This document shows positions 1-8,382 of a stretch of DNA of 64,000 nucleotides, in pieces. The position numbers and the translations under genes are program-made. Within the stretch, counting starts at the first letter, position 1; the number at the start of each line of letters is the position of its first letter. The notes beneath the pieces were generated by a model, which was given only the letters and a program-made list of their open reading frames with translations, ran no database searches and was not told the DNA's origin. This DNA comes from UBA2266 sp964406945 (lineage in GTDB: Bacteria; Planctomycetota; Phycisphaerae; Sedimentisphaerales; Anaerobacaceae): contig CAYOTO010000017.1 of the NCBI GenBank assembly GCA_964406945.1, positions 7,382 through 71,381 of the forward strand. Direction: 5' to 3'.

Positions 1-347
1 GAATGCACCAGAAAAGCCACGGTTGTCTTGCCGTTGGTGCCCGTAACCGCCAGATTTGTCAGCTTCGAAGCCGGATATCCGTGTTTCGCCTGCGCCAGCA
101 TCGCCGCCGCTTTGGCTGAGTTCTCAACAACAATCCATTCAGTGCCGGCCTGCGAAACCGCGGGCGCCCGCTCGCCGACCACGTGCGTGGCGCCGGCTTC
201 GACGGCGCTTTCAATAAAATCATGTCCGTCCACCGCCGTGCCCCGCACGGCCACAAAAATGTCCCCGGACTGCGCGCAACGTGAGTCCAAACAGACATTT
301 ACATCCGGTTCGGTGGCTGCATATTGTAGAAGTTCGTCGAAATCCAT
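1..347 (-). CDS. murE: MurE, UDP-MurNAc-tripeptide ligase, 5' part (cut by window edge)
   Basis: Only the first 115 codons are inside the window and the frame is open to base 3. The product begins MDFDELLQYA and reaches the Mur-ligase ATP-binding loop VTGTNGKTT at about residues 101-109, preceded by an N-terminal Mur domain with CLDSRCAQSGDIFVAVRG (about 19-36). These features are typical of MurE, which adds the third peptide residue (usually diaminopimelate) to UDP-MurNAc-Ala-Glu in the cytoplasm. MurF is the main alternative, but the 'DSR...GDIFVA..G...DGH.F' pattern fits MurE better. The ATG at 345-347 has no strong Shine-Dalgarno, so the start is provisional. The rest of the gene, and probably a mur cluster, should lie to the left. 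Confidence 0.85.
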   Translation of the reverse strand, partial: MDFDELLQYAATEPDVNVCLDSRCAQSGDIFVAVRGTAVDGHDFIESAVEAGATHVVGERAPAVSQAGTEWIVVENSAKAAAMLAQAKHGYPASKLTNLAVTGTNGKTTVAFLVH

Positions 348-495
348 AGCAAACAAGGTAAGAACTTTACAACGATTCTAATCGTACTTACGCGAAATTC
401 AACCTTGGGATTGCTCGAATGCAAACTACGCCGCCAACAATCCACCACAAGCGGAAATTAGGCGAATATTTGCTGAGAAATCCCGTCTTCATGCG

Positions 496-501
496 TATAA
501 T
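496..501 (+). promoter_or_regulatory. Probable -10 box for the transglutaminase gene
   Basis: TATAAT matches the consensus exactly and lies 78 bases before the chosen ATG. No good -35 stands at 17 bp; the best candidate, TTGCTG at 470-475, leaves a 20-bp spacer. The assignment is tentative. Confidence 0.35.
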
Positions 502-578
502 GGGTCGAGCCCGAGATGATTCAGCACGGATTGAGGAGGGCTTGACAAAACGCTCTTGTTTTTGAAAGGACTTTGCAC

Positions 579-2057
579 ATGAGAACCCCGCGAGTTTTCG
601 CAGTCATTCTGACGGTGGTAACCTTCATCGGCTCAACCTCAGTATTCGCAGCAACCGAAACCGAATACCTGGCGGTCTTCATGGACGGCAAAAAGATCGG
701 CCACGCCAAACAGACCAGAATCGTCGAAGACGGCAAAGTAACCACATCCGAAGAAATCTCCATGACCATAAGCCGCAGCGGAATACCTATGTCGGTCAAT
801 ACTCTCGAAAAGACCGTCGAAACCACCGACGGCAAGCCGATCCGCTTCGAATCCGTTATGGATCTGAGCCTCATGAAGATGAAATTCGCCGGGGTTGTCG
901 AAGACGGCAAAGCCAATATCACCGCCGAGCAGATGGGGCAAAAGCAGAATCTGACTATAGACTGGCCCGAAGGCGCATTGATGGCCGAGGGCCTGCGCCA
1001 ACTGGCCATGAAAAAAGGCCTCGAAGAAGGAACCGAATACACGGCCAAGGTCTTCTTGCCCAGCCAGATGGACGCCATGCAGGTCAATATTGCAATAGGA
1101 GCTAAACAGCAAGTCGACCTTCTCGGCCGCGTCCTCGAACTGACGAAAGTTACCACAAGCTATTCGATGGGCCACCAGGGCAAGCTCACGACCGTCAGCT
1201 ACTATGACGACGATTACAGACTCCACAAAAGCGCCACGCCCCTGATGGGAATGACCATCGAAATGGTGGGCTGTACAAAGGAATTCGCCCTGAGCAAAAA
1301 CGACCCGGTCGAACTCATCGACAAGATGTTCATCGCCAGTCCCAGGCCTCTGAAGAACCTCGACAAAATCTCAAGCGCAACGTACACCCTGGCCCCGCTG
1401 GAAGGCGCCAAATTGACCATCCTCTCCGGCGACAACCAGACCGTGCGGAAACTCGACAACGGCCGAATCGAACTGACCGTCAAGCCCGTCAAAGCAAAAT
1501 CCGGCGCCAAAATCCCCTACAAAGGCGACGACAGACTGGCTCTCGAAGCCCTTAAACCCAGCCTTTACGTGCAAAGCGATCATCCTGAAATCATCGCCCT
1601 TGCCAGAAGGGCCGTGGGCAAGACCACCGACGCGGCCGAAGCGGCCAAAAAGATAGAACAATTCGTCGCAGACTACATGACCAACGCCGGTCTGTCGGTC
1701 GGCTATGCCACCGCAGCCGAGGTGCTCGAGTCCAAACAGGGCGACTGCAGCGAATTCGCAGTACTGACGGCCGCACTGTGCCGAGCCGGGGGAATCCCCG
1801 CCCAGGTTGTCACCGGTATCGCATACGTGGACCACTACGCCGGATACAGAGACAATTTCGGAGGCCACGCGTGGGTCCGTGCGTACATCAACGGCAAATG
1901 GGTCGGCCTCGACGCCGCTTTCAAAAGCTCCGGCAGGGGAGGCTACGACGCAGGCCACATCGCACTTGCCGCCGGAAACGGCGACCCCGCCGGATTCTTC
2001 GACCTGGCCACAACAATGGGCAGATTCAAAATAGTCGAAATCAAAACGCAAGAGTAG
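579..2057 (+). CDS. Secreted transglutaminase-like domain protein
   Basis: A 492-residue exported protein. Residues 1-24 form a signal peptide (MRTPRVFAVILTVVTFIG, cleavage near VFA-AT). The long N-terminal part is of unknown fold, and a transglutaminase-like core is at the C-terminus. The catalytic triad is visible: C390 in KQGDCSEFA, H430 in GGHAWVRAY and D445 in WVGLDAAF. This papain-like fold is usually a peptidase or amide-bond enzyme in bacteria, but the substrate cannot be told. ATG 579 was chosen over the TTG two codons upstream because GAAAGGA at 564-570 sits 8 bases before it. It looks monocistronic, with a GC-rich hairpin following the stop. Confidence 0.85.
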   Translation: MRTPRVFAVILTVVTFIGSTSVFAATETEYLAVFMDGKKIGHAKQTRIVEDGKVTTSEEISMTISRSGIPMSVNTLEKTVETTDGKPIRFESVMDLSLMKMKFAGVVEDGKANITAEQMGQKQNLTIDWPEGALMAEGLRQLAMKKGLEEGTEYTAKVFLPSQMDAMQVNIAIGAKQQVDLLGRVLELTKVTTSYSMGHQGKLTTVSYYDDDYRLHKSATPLMGMTIEMVGCTKEFALSKNDPVELIDKMFIASPRPLKNLDKISSATYTLAPLEGAKLTILSGDNQTVRKLDNGRIELTVKPVKAKSGAKIPYKGDDRLALEALKPSLYVQSDHPEIIALARRAVGKTTDAAEAAKKIEQFVADYMTNAGLSVGYATAAEVLESKQGDCSEFAVLTAALCRAGGIPAQVVTGIAYVDHYAGYRDNFGGHAWVRAYINGKWVGLDAAFKSSGRGGYDAGHIALAAGNGDPAGFFDLATTMGRFKIVEIKTQE

Positions 2058-2072
2058 TCAAATCAGCGGAAA

Positions 2073-2102
2073 TGGGCCGCCGAATAGTCCCGCGGCGGCC
2101 CA
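2073..2102 (+). terminator. GC-rich hairpin after the transglutaminase gene
   Basis: TGGGCCGCC pairs with GGCGGCCCA (9 bp, 12-nt loop) 16 bases after the stop codon. No T-run follows, so intrinsic termination would be weak; it may act as an mRNA end-stabilising hairpin. Confidence 0.4.
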
Positions 2103-2252
2103 AACCCGGCCTATGCCGATGAGCACCTGCGCCGCCTGCGAGCCAGTCTTGCAAACGATTACCCCTTCATGCTAAGATCCAACCGCTGAATGACCGTCGA
2201 ACACGGGCGTTGACCGCACACAGATAAAGAACACAAACAGAGGAATGAAACA

Positions 2253-2720
2253 GTGAGCAGAAAACTCAAAGCATTCAAGAAAGCGGCAAGGACTGCAAAC
2301 AGACGCCATTGTGCACTCTGCGGCAAAACCGAGAACCTGACCAAAACCGATTGCTGTGACCAATGGATATGTGACGACGAACATACCTACCGACTTTTTT
2401 CGTATGACCTCAATAGTTGTCATCGAAACCATAGGCGCTACACACTGTGTGGCTATCACTACAACGAACAACATCAGGGCCGATGGCAAGATTGTCAGCA
2501 GTGTCGAAAGGATTTTCAGGATGAACTCGAGATGTACGTCTGGTATGGCACGAATGAATTCAATTTCGAGAAACTCGCTAATCCCCCGAAATACGAGCCC
2601 ACATTTTGCTCGAAGTGCGGTGCAGTAATTGTACTGAGCGAGGGTGGGTACTGCTCGAAGGGCGGCGAGTACATCTGCGGTCGGTGCACCTCCATCGAGT
2701 TCCCCAATCTCGGCACATAA
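2253..2720 (+). CDS. Cys-rich putative zinc-binding protein of unknown function
   Basis: A 155-residue cytoplasmic protein starting at GTG with AGAGGAATG upstream. It has many paired metal ligands: CALC (~20-23), CC (~34-35), CHRNH (~56-60), LCGYHYNEQH (~65-74), CQQC (~80-83), and a C-terminal pair CSKC/CGRC that forms a classic zinc ribbon. No catalytic motif is recognised. From memory, similar CALCGK...YVWYGTNE proteins are scattered over many environmental bacteria, suggesting an accessory gene spread by transfer. Base composition is visibly lower in GC than in the flanking genes. It is flanked by unrelated genes and looks monocistronic. Confidence 0.65.
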   Translation: MSRKLKAFKKAARTANRRHCALCGKTENLTKTDCCDQWICDDEHTYRLFSYDLNSCHRNHRRYTLCGYHYNEQHQGRWQDCQQCRKDFQDELEMYVWYGTNEFNFEKLANPPKYEPTFCSKCGAVIVLSEGGYCSKGGEYICGRCTSIEFPNLGT

Positions 2721-2834
2721 TAAAACCCACATTGCAACTGTTGAGGACATTCTCCGGCTTGAATTGCCCCTGTGAACCTCTTGGCGCCAGTTTACCGCGA
2801 CCTTGCCTTGTGGGCCGCCACAAAGCATTTTGTA

Positions 2835-2863
2835 TTGACTTCGAGTGTCGAAATTGCTACAAT
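2835..2863 (+). promoter_or_regulatory. Sigma70-type promoter for the dockerin lipoprotein gene
   Basis: TTGACT, a 17-bp spacer, then TACAAT (5/6 matches in each box). It predicts a start near 2870 and a leader of about 130 nt before the ATG at 3002. The leader contains two T-runs (around 2911 and 2931) but no convincing attenuator stem. Confidence 0.6.
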
Positions 2864-3001
2864 CGGGGCCCAGTCAACACCGAACGGCAGCGTGCTTCTC
2901 GAAAGAACGTTTTTTCGTGCCGCAGCGGGCTTTTTTGGGTGATGAAACCACGCTCGCCGCGAATACTTCAATTCGGCCCTGGCCGGGAAAGGTTCGCAGT
3001 C

Positions 3002-4594
3002 ATGAACGCAAAAGGTCATTTTGTTTGGTTGCTCGGCGTCGTTTTTCTTGTCCTGTTCGCCGTCTTTGCCGCTCCGCTTCTCGCGGCCTGCACCGAGCCG
3101 GACGCACCAGATTGTCCGTGTTTCGACGATACCGGGGCATGGGCCCCGACAGGAGCCTACATCCAGGATATCGCCCTAGACACACTCGGCACGCGCGAAT
3201 CCTGCCCCTGTCCCGGCACAGCCGGCTGCAACTGGGAAATCAGCCCGGACGATGCATTCAGCAACGCGGGCAAACCGTACTATCAGATGGTACTCGGCGC
3301 AAACAGCGAACTGGCCGCTTCAATCATGGCCTGGGCCTTGGACTATTGCGGGCCTATCTTCGATTCCCGCGAAGCGTGGTGCTCCGAAACGATTTCATAC
3401 TGGCACCGCGAAGCCGGCATCCCGTATTCCGACGGCTATGCCTGTCGCTGGCACTGGGACTGGCAGAATCACAATGTCAACGCCCTCAAAACGTGGTACG
3501 AAACGGAGGATTACACGACGCCTTACGGCATCGGAGGCCGCGGCAGGTGGATCAGCTACGAAGAACTCGATTACGAAAACTTCGAACTGGGAGTCACCGT
3601 CCCCGTCCCCGGGGCGTACATAGCCATTCGCGGTTACACACTCGGCTCTCCCAACTACTGGCAATCACTGAGCAACAGCCACAGCCTTCTAATTGACGAG
3701 ATGTGGGTGCATAAGGGCGCCCTGGGCCGAGTCTTTCAGATCGAAGTCACACTGCTCGAAGGCAACAGCGGAAACCGCGTTCGTAACGATCACTACTACG
3801 AGGACCTGTGGTCTCTGACACCCGCCGGGCCCGACTGGATCGGCAGCGATAGAAAAATCTACGGATTCGGCGTCGATCTCACCGCCACTCGAGAACTCAG
3901 ATATGACGAGTCCCGCCTTCATTACGTTAACCACCCCCATCAATACATTGCGCCGGCCCCGGACTCGACTGTTTATCTCGACAGGGACTGGGATCACCGC
4001 GCCAGACTGATTCCGCAGTTAAGAACCTATGCAGAAATGCTGCATGAAAAAGATGGGCCGAAACTCACCTGCTCGCTGCCGGAGATCAAACTGCCCGGAC
4101 TGCCCGACGCCAACAACATTCGATGGTACTTCCCCAAAGAAGAGGAACGTCCGGTCGAAATTCTCATCGACCTCATGGCCGTCCATCCGCTGCCAATCCG
4201 GGGCATAGAGCTTACCTGGAACAAACAGTTCGTACCCAGAAATTACATGGTCCGGTTCGCCGAGCAGGAGCAGAAGTACCTGGATGCCCGGATGCCCGAC
4301 CTCAGCGAAATACAGTTTCCGCAGTGGATGCCCTCATTCACGATACCCGCTCATTTTTCCAAGAATCCTCCCGGTGCACCCGTCCGCTACGTCAAGCTGC
4401 TTTTCCCGAAAGGCACTTTCAAGCAGGATGCGATACTCGAGCGCCTGCGCTTCAAGTACGACCAGGGCCCCTGGAAGGACGCCGAGGACAGTCCTCCTTG
4501 CAAAAAGCCCATCCCGGCCGATATCAACGGAGACTGCGTAGTGAATTTCAGGGATTTCTCAATCCTGGCCGCCCACTGGCTCGAACAACTCTGA
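3002..4594 (+). CDS. Exported lipoprotein-like protein with C-terminal dockerin-like module
   Basis: A 530-residue protein. The N-terminus has a long hydrophobic stretch ending in LLAAC, so it is probably a lipoprotein, or otherwise a signal peptide cut near this point. The central part is rich in Trp, Tyr and Cys and matches no family I recognise. The last ~25 residues, DINGDCVVNFRDFSILAAHW, form one half of a dockerin-like EF-hand pair common on exported Phycisphaerae enzymes. It is thought to serve in calcium binding and surface complex attachment. ATG 3002 follows GGGAAAGG at good spacing; an in-frame ATG at 2942 would place a charged segment before the signal. A substrate-facing role in polymer use is only an inference. 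Confidence 0.75.
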   Translation: MNAKGHFVWLLGVVFLVLFAVFAAPLLAACTEPDAPDCPCFDDTGAWAPTGAYIQDIALDTLGTRESCPCPGTAGCNWEISPDDAFSNAGKPYYQMVLGANSELAASIMAWALDYCGPIFDSREAWCSETISYWHREAGIPYSDGYACRWHWDWQNHNVNALKTWYETEDYTTPYGIGGRGRWISYEELDYENFELGVTVPVPGAYIAIRGYTLGSPNYWQSLSNSHSLLIDEMWVHKGALGRVFQIEVTLLEGNSGNRVRNDHYYEDLWSLTPAGPDWIGSDRKIYGFGVDLTATRELRYDESRLHYVNHPHQYIAPAPDSTVYLDRDWDHRARLIPQLRTYAEMLHEKDGPKLTCSLPEIKLPGLPDANNIRWYFPKEEERPVEILIDLMAVHPLPIRGIELTWNKQFVPRNYMVRFAEQEQKYLDARMPDLSEIQFPQWMPSFTIPAHFSKNPPGAPVRYVKLLFPKGTFKQDAILERLRFKYDQGPWKDAEDSPPCKKPIPADINGDCVVNFRDFSILAAHWLEQL

Positions 4595-4774
4595 CCCCCC
4601 AGCGCAGCCTTCGCCAAGCAGGTCCAGCATGTTTGTACCGCCCCCGCGGAGATTCAGAGACTCTCCAGACAGCGTTTGCAAACAACCCCGGAGTATGATA
4701 TTCTCGGTTCCGGCATAGACGACAGACGTGCAGGTGTACGAACTCCAAAACGCAACATGTGAAGGAGAACAAAG

Positions 4775-5431
4775 ATGTCAGAGATCGACCCTCGATACCC
4801 ACGCGATGTGTCAGGAAAAGTCGAGCACACCGACACGGAATTGCTGCACCGCTCGTGCGAAGCGCTGTGGGGGATATGCACCGGCGTCATGGCCGATCAG
4901 GAATTAAGCGACGACGAAATCAAGTTTCTCGATCAGTGGCTCCGCGACAACATCGAAATCGCCACCACCTGGCCCGGCGAAGTCGTATACGCAAGAGTTC
5001 GCGACGTTCTTGCCGACGGCGTCATAACCGAAGAAGAAAGAGATCATTTGAAGACGACTCTGACCGGTCTCATCGACGGTACACTTGCAAAAACCCCGCC
5101 CGCTCCCGACCTGCCGAACGCTGAAACCGCCAAACAAACCGACGAGATTGAAATCCCCGGCAGGTCCTTCTGTTTCACCGGCACCTTCCTCTACGGTCCT
5201 CAGGAAGCATGCGAACGGGCCGTCAGCAAACGCGGCGGCATACCGGTGCCGCAGGTACAACGCGAACTGGATTATCTCGTAGTTGGTGCAATGGCCGGCG
5301 AAGCATGGATCGACACCGATTTCGGACGAAACATAGAGATGGCCGCCAGCTATCAGAACCAGGGCTGCGACATCGCAATCGTAGGCGAAGAAATCTGGAC
5401 AAGACATCTGGACCCACTCAAAAGAGCATAA
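4775..5431 (+). CDS. TerB-like plus BRCT domain protein
   Basis: 218 residues. Residues ~22-110 resemble a TerB/tellurite-resistance helical domain (CEALWGICTGVMADQELSDD, then acidic helices and DGVITEEERDHL). Residues ~128-215 are a BRCT domain of the DNA-ligase LigA type: GRSFCFTGTF, then AVSKRGGIP, then LDYLVVGA. BRCT domains bind DNA ends or phosphoproteins and occur in NAD-dependent ligase and replication or repair factors. No ligase core is present. AAGGAGA lies 6 bases before the ATG. A regulatory or DNA-repair accessory role is likely but not shown by the neighbours. Confidence 0.75.
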   Translation: MSEIDPRYPRDVSGKVEHTDTELLHRSCEALWGICTGVMADQELSDDEIKFLDQWLRDNIEIATTWPGEVVYARVRDVLADGVITEEERDHLKTTLTGLIDGTLAKTPPAPDLPNAETAKQTDEIEIPGRSFCFTGTFLYGPQEACERAVSKRGGIPVPQVQRELDYLVVGAMAGEAWIDTDFGRNIEMAASYQNQGCDIAIVGEEIWTRHLDPLKRA

Positions 5432-5505
5432 TCGCCCCCCTGAGTGGCGACCCATTGGTCAAATCTATTTGCCGCAAGCAGCGTTAGAGCTTATTCCTCG
5501 CATAC

Positions 5506-5718
5506 TCAGGGCTGGGGCTTCGGCTTTTTGAGTACATGCCCTGCGGTTATAAGCCCGACGATAAAACCCCCGACGAATACGGCCAGCAGAAGCAGCACGC
5601 GGGGCATCTCCAGCGTAAAGAAAAGAATCTTCGTCTGGACTGATTCCGTATTCTGCAAAATTACAATCAGAATAAGAACAGATAACACGGCTATCAAAAT
5701 GATTTTGCCTCTTTTCAT
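5506..5718 (-). CDS. LapA/DUF1049-family small membrane protein
   Basis: A 70-residue protein with two transmembrane helices (about 5-22 and 40-60) and a short intervening segment, NTESVQTKILFF, typical of the lipopolysaccharide assembly protein A domain. In enterobacteria LapA works with LapB in controlling LPS synthesis. Here no lapB is adjacent, so only membership of the family is claimed. The C-terminus is basic and Pro-rich (KKPKPQP). AAAGGGG lies at proper spacing before the ATG. Confidence 0.75.
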   Translation of the reverse strand: MKRGKIILIAVLSVLILIVILQNTESVQTKILFFTLEMPRVLLLLAVFVGGFIVGLITAGHVLKKPKPQP

Positions 5719-5837
5719 ATAGCAAATCCCCTTTCAATTGTCTTGTCTATGCCCGTCGCGGAATCCAGGTCCTTGCATCGCGACAGTCGCAATCCCCCCA
5801 CATTCTAACGCGGCAGACTATGCGATACAACCTTCAT

Positions 5838-5987
5838 TCAGTCCAAACGCACCTTACATCGGACAATTCCCTGCGGGACGATAGCGTCCGCAACCCTTAC
5901 AAAGCCCGCGACGTTGGCCCCGCGCGCATAATCCACGTAAGAGCCGTACCCTTTACAAATTCTTTCCTCCACAGAATCTAAAGACAT
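5838..5987 (-). pseudogene. 3' remnant of a second glutamate dehydrogenase gene
   Basis: A 49-codon open frame whose product contains YVDYARGANVAGFVRVADAI, clearly the C-terminal end of hexameric glutamate dehydrogenase. The intact gdhA to the right ends with ADYVRGANIAGFIKVADAM. Only the last ~38 residues are recognisable; the Rossmann and substrate domains are missing. It has the same strand as gdhA and lies 0.9 kb downstream of it. The copy differs at many residues, so it is not a recent tandem duplicate. It is more likely the leftover of a divergent paralog or a transferred gdhA. It starts with an ATG and ends with a normal stop, but no good ribosome site is visible, so translation is doubtful. 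Confidence 0.7.
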
Positions 5988-6278
5988 AGATTACCCCGAA
6001 TAACCCCCATCAGAACTCTTTAATCGCCTCCATGCCCGTTTTTCAATTCTGTCGGAAGATTCGCACCGGCGCACAAATACAGAATCAAAAAACATCCGTC
6101 GCCGTCGCCAGAACGCCTGTGCAATCGCCACACGACTCTGAGCCGCATAACCGGTGGCCCCGACATCATCAAAAAGAACAGACTGCCCTCCGGCGTTTGG
6201 TTTTGAGCGTTCGGACAGGACAGCAGCAGACCACCGCATCCCTCGCTCTCGAAGTCCTTTAGCCACGTGCTCAACCGT
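5988..6278. other. Stretch without a convincing gene
   Basis: Two overlapping short frames are open on the minus strand, but neither gives a recognisable or compositionally normal protein. The segment lies between the gdh remnant and the next gene and may be further decayed coding DNA. Confidence 0.4.
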
Positions 6279-6686
6279 TCAACTTTCGAGCGAATCGAGC
6301 AGTATGTGGCTGACGGAATGGACCTTCTCGCTCAGATCGGCCAGGTCTTGAACGCCTCTGGCCGCCTCGACTTTCCGCAGCAACTCTCGAAGATCGCCAA
6401 CGCCGCCGATCCCGGCTAAATCGTTGTTCTCCATGGTTACAATAACCTGACGGAGCCTTTGAGCCAGTCGACGGCGAAAGAACCCAACCTCCTGCGCCTT
6501 CACCGCCCCTGCGCGGTAGGCAGGCTCGAATTCATGGAAAGCGGTGCAGGCTTTCTGAAGGTACAGCAGAACCATGCCCCTGGCCGCATTGCCCGAGGTC
6601 AATATCCGCACCCACTGATATTCCTCATTCCGCCAGTGCTCGTCCTCTACTGTGGTCTTGTAACGGGGATCTTTGCGTTCGGACAC
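6279..6686 (-). CDS. Unrecognised 135-residue helical protein
   Basis: Starts at GTG with AAGGAGG upstream, a strong ribosome site, so expression is likely. The product is charged and largely alpha-helical with no signal peptide or membrane segment. It contains VRILTSGNAARGMVLLYLQK (~26-45) and a C-terminal helical stretch rich in Leu, Glu and Val. I do not recognise a family. It follows gdhA on the same strand, separated by 238 bases that hold a strong hairpin, so it probably has its own transcript. Confidence 0.65.
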   Translation of the reverse strand: MSERKDPRYKTTVEDEHWRNEEYQWVRILTSGNAARGMVLLYLQKACTAFHEFEPAYRAGAVKAQEVGFFRRRLAQRLRQVIVTMENNDLAGIGGVGDLRELLRKVEAARGVQDLADLSEKVHSVSHILLDSLES

Positions 6687-6803
6687 GGTTCCTCCTTAAG
6701 TTCTGCACCTTCGAGCTTTATGTCAGTCTTCGAACTGCATTCTGAAAAATCCGAAGAGACTTCCCGCCGGTGATTGCCGGTTGTAACTATCTGCTGTGGG
6801 GCT

Positions 6804-6846
6804 AAGTTACTCCGCCCCCGAAACCCGATTGGGGACGGAGCAACTT
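6804..6846 (-). terminator. Long hairpin downstream of gdhA
   Basis: A 16-bp stem with two G-T pairs: AAGTTACTCCGCCCCC (6804-6819) pairs with GGGGACGGAGCAACTT (6831-6846), leaving an 11-nt loop. It lies 79 bases after the gdhA stop on the minus strand. No T-run follows on the minus strand; on the plus strand a short T-run occurs about ten bases later. It is a likely transcript end or stabiliser for gdhA. Confidence 0.45.
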
Positions 6847-6924
6847 ATTGTCGCTTTTTGTGTCTGTATCGACACAATTGGGCGACTCCTGATGAACCCC
6901 GCGGTATGCAGGTTGCCACGCCTA

Positions 6925-8301
6925 CTAAATGTGACCCTGTTGAACCATAGCGTCGGCAACCTTGATGAATCCAGCGATATTCGCTCCGCGAACGTAGTCC
7001 GCGCAACTGCTGTTCTGCCCATACTTTACGCAGTTGCTGTGAATCGACGTCATAATGTGCTGAAGCTGTGCGTCGATCTCTTCACGGGACCGTCGCATAC
7101 ATCCGGCGTTCTGCGTCATTTCTAGCCCGCTGACCGCTACCCCGCCTGCGTTGGCCGCCTTACCCGGCCCGTAAAGCACCTTCGCCTTCTGGAAAACCTC
7201 CACGGCCTCGGGGGTGGAAGGCATATTCGCTCCCTCGGAAACGCAGTAGCAGCCGTTCTTGACCAGCGCTTCGGCATCTTCTTTTTCGATCTCGTTCTGG
7301 GTTGCACTTGGGAACGCCAGATCGCATGGCACATTCCATGGACGCGCGCCCGGCAGGTACTTGGCGTTTGGGTATTTCTCGACATACTCGCTGATTCGAC
7401 CATACCGAACCAACTTGAGATCCTTGACCCATTCGAGTTTCTCTTCGTTTATGCCGTCCGTATCCACAACCGTTCCGCCCGAATCGGACAGAGTCACGAC
7501 CTTTGCGCCTAGAGCATTGAGTTTTTCGGTGGTGTAAACTGCGACGTTTCCGGATCCCGAAACCGTTGCGGTTTTGCCCTTGACTGACTCGCCGCGTGTT
7601 TGAAGCATTTCACGTGCGAAGTATACCGAGCCGTATCCTGTGGCTTCCGGGCGCAGTTGCGAACCGCCGAAGTTTGCATCTTTACCCGTCAGAACACCTG
7701 TGAATCGCTTCGTCAGCTTGCGATAATATCCAAACAGATAACCCACCTCCCGGCCGCCGACACCGATATCGCCTGCAGGCACATCGATGTCCGGGCCGAT
7801 ATGGTGCACTAGCTCGCTCATGAAAGCCTGGCAGAAACGCATCACCTCGCGATCACTTCGCCCTTTAGGGTTGAAATCAGATCCGCCCTTGCCGCCGCCC
7901 ATAGGCAGTGTCGTAAGGCTGTTTTTGAAAACCTGTTCGAAAGCCAGGAATTTTAGAACGCCCGCGTTGACAGAAGGATGAAAACGCAGGCCTCCTTTGT
8001 ACGGTCCTATCGCATTATTCATCTGCACCCGATAGCCGCGATTCACCTGGACTTCACCACTGTCGTCGACCCACACAACTCGGAAGCTGATGATGCGGTC
8101 TGGTATTACGAGCCTTTCCAGTACCTTCGCCTCGCGGTATGCCCGGTTTTCCTGCACGACCGGCATGACCGACCTGACAACTTCCTGCACGGCCTGATGG
8201 AATTCGTGCTCACCCGGCGATTCCAGGACGACTTTCTCCATGAACGAGCCATTCAATGACTCGATGGCTTCTTCGCTATCAATTCTTCTTGTAATCGTCA
8301 T
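6925..8301 (-). CDS. gdhA: NADP-type glutamate dehydrogenase
   Basis: A 458-residue hexameric-type enzyme that makes glutamate from 2-oxoglutarate, ammonia and NAD(P)H in the cytoplasm. Diagnostic segments are PYKGGLRFHPSVNAGVLKFL, LPMGGGKGGSDFNPKG with the catalytic Lys region, DIDVPAGDIGVGGREVGYLF and the nucleotide-binding VSGSGNVAVYTTEKL. The C-terminus ADYVRGANIAGFIKVADAM is complete. ATG 8301 is preferred over the GTG at 8319 because GAAGGAAAGA lies just before it. A small unknown gene lies upstream on the same strand, and a divergent LuxR-type regulator is a candidate controller. NADP preference is inferred from length and family resemblance only. Confidence 0.95.
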   Translation of the reverse strand: MTITRRIDSEEAIESLNGSFMEKVVLESPGEHEFHQAVQEVVRSVMPVVQENRAYREAKVLERLVIPDRIISFRVVWVDDSGEVQVNRGYRVQMNNAIGPYKGGLRFHPSVNAGVLKFLAFEQVFKNSLTTLPMGGGKGGSDFNPKGRSDREVMRFCQAFMSELVHHIGPDIDVPAGDIGVGGREVGYLFGYYRKLTKRFTGVLTGKDANFGGSQLRPEATGYGSVYFAREMLQTRGESVKGKTATVSGSGNVAVYTTEKLNALGAKVVTLSDSGGTVVDTDGINEEKLEWVKDLKLVRYGRISEYVEKYPNAKYLPGARPWNVPCDLAFPSATQNEIEKEDAEALVKNGCYCVSEGANMPSTPEAVEVFQKAKVLYGPGKAANAGGVAVSGLEMTQNAGCMRRSREEIDAQLQHIMTSIHSNCVKYGQNSSCADYVRGANIAGFIKVADAMVQQGHI

Positions 8302-8382
8302 CTTCTTTCCTTCTGCCACTTTGCGTTACCAAGGGCTTAACACCTTGCTTGGCGGATATGCGCGGTCCGGACACTCCGAACG

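Noticed and set aside
543..548. TTGACA as -35 of the transglutaminase gene
   Set aside because: No -10 follows at 15-19 bp; that position is the ribosome site and start codon.
2606..3001. N-terminal extension of the dockerin lipoprotein
   Set aside because: It would overlap the zinc-protein gene and the promoter at 2835-2863 and would bury the signal peptide.
5991..6274. Minus-strand frames of 84 and 91 residues
   Set aside because: No recognisable content, no ribosome site, and each overlaps the other in a different frame.
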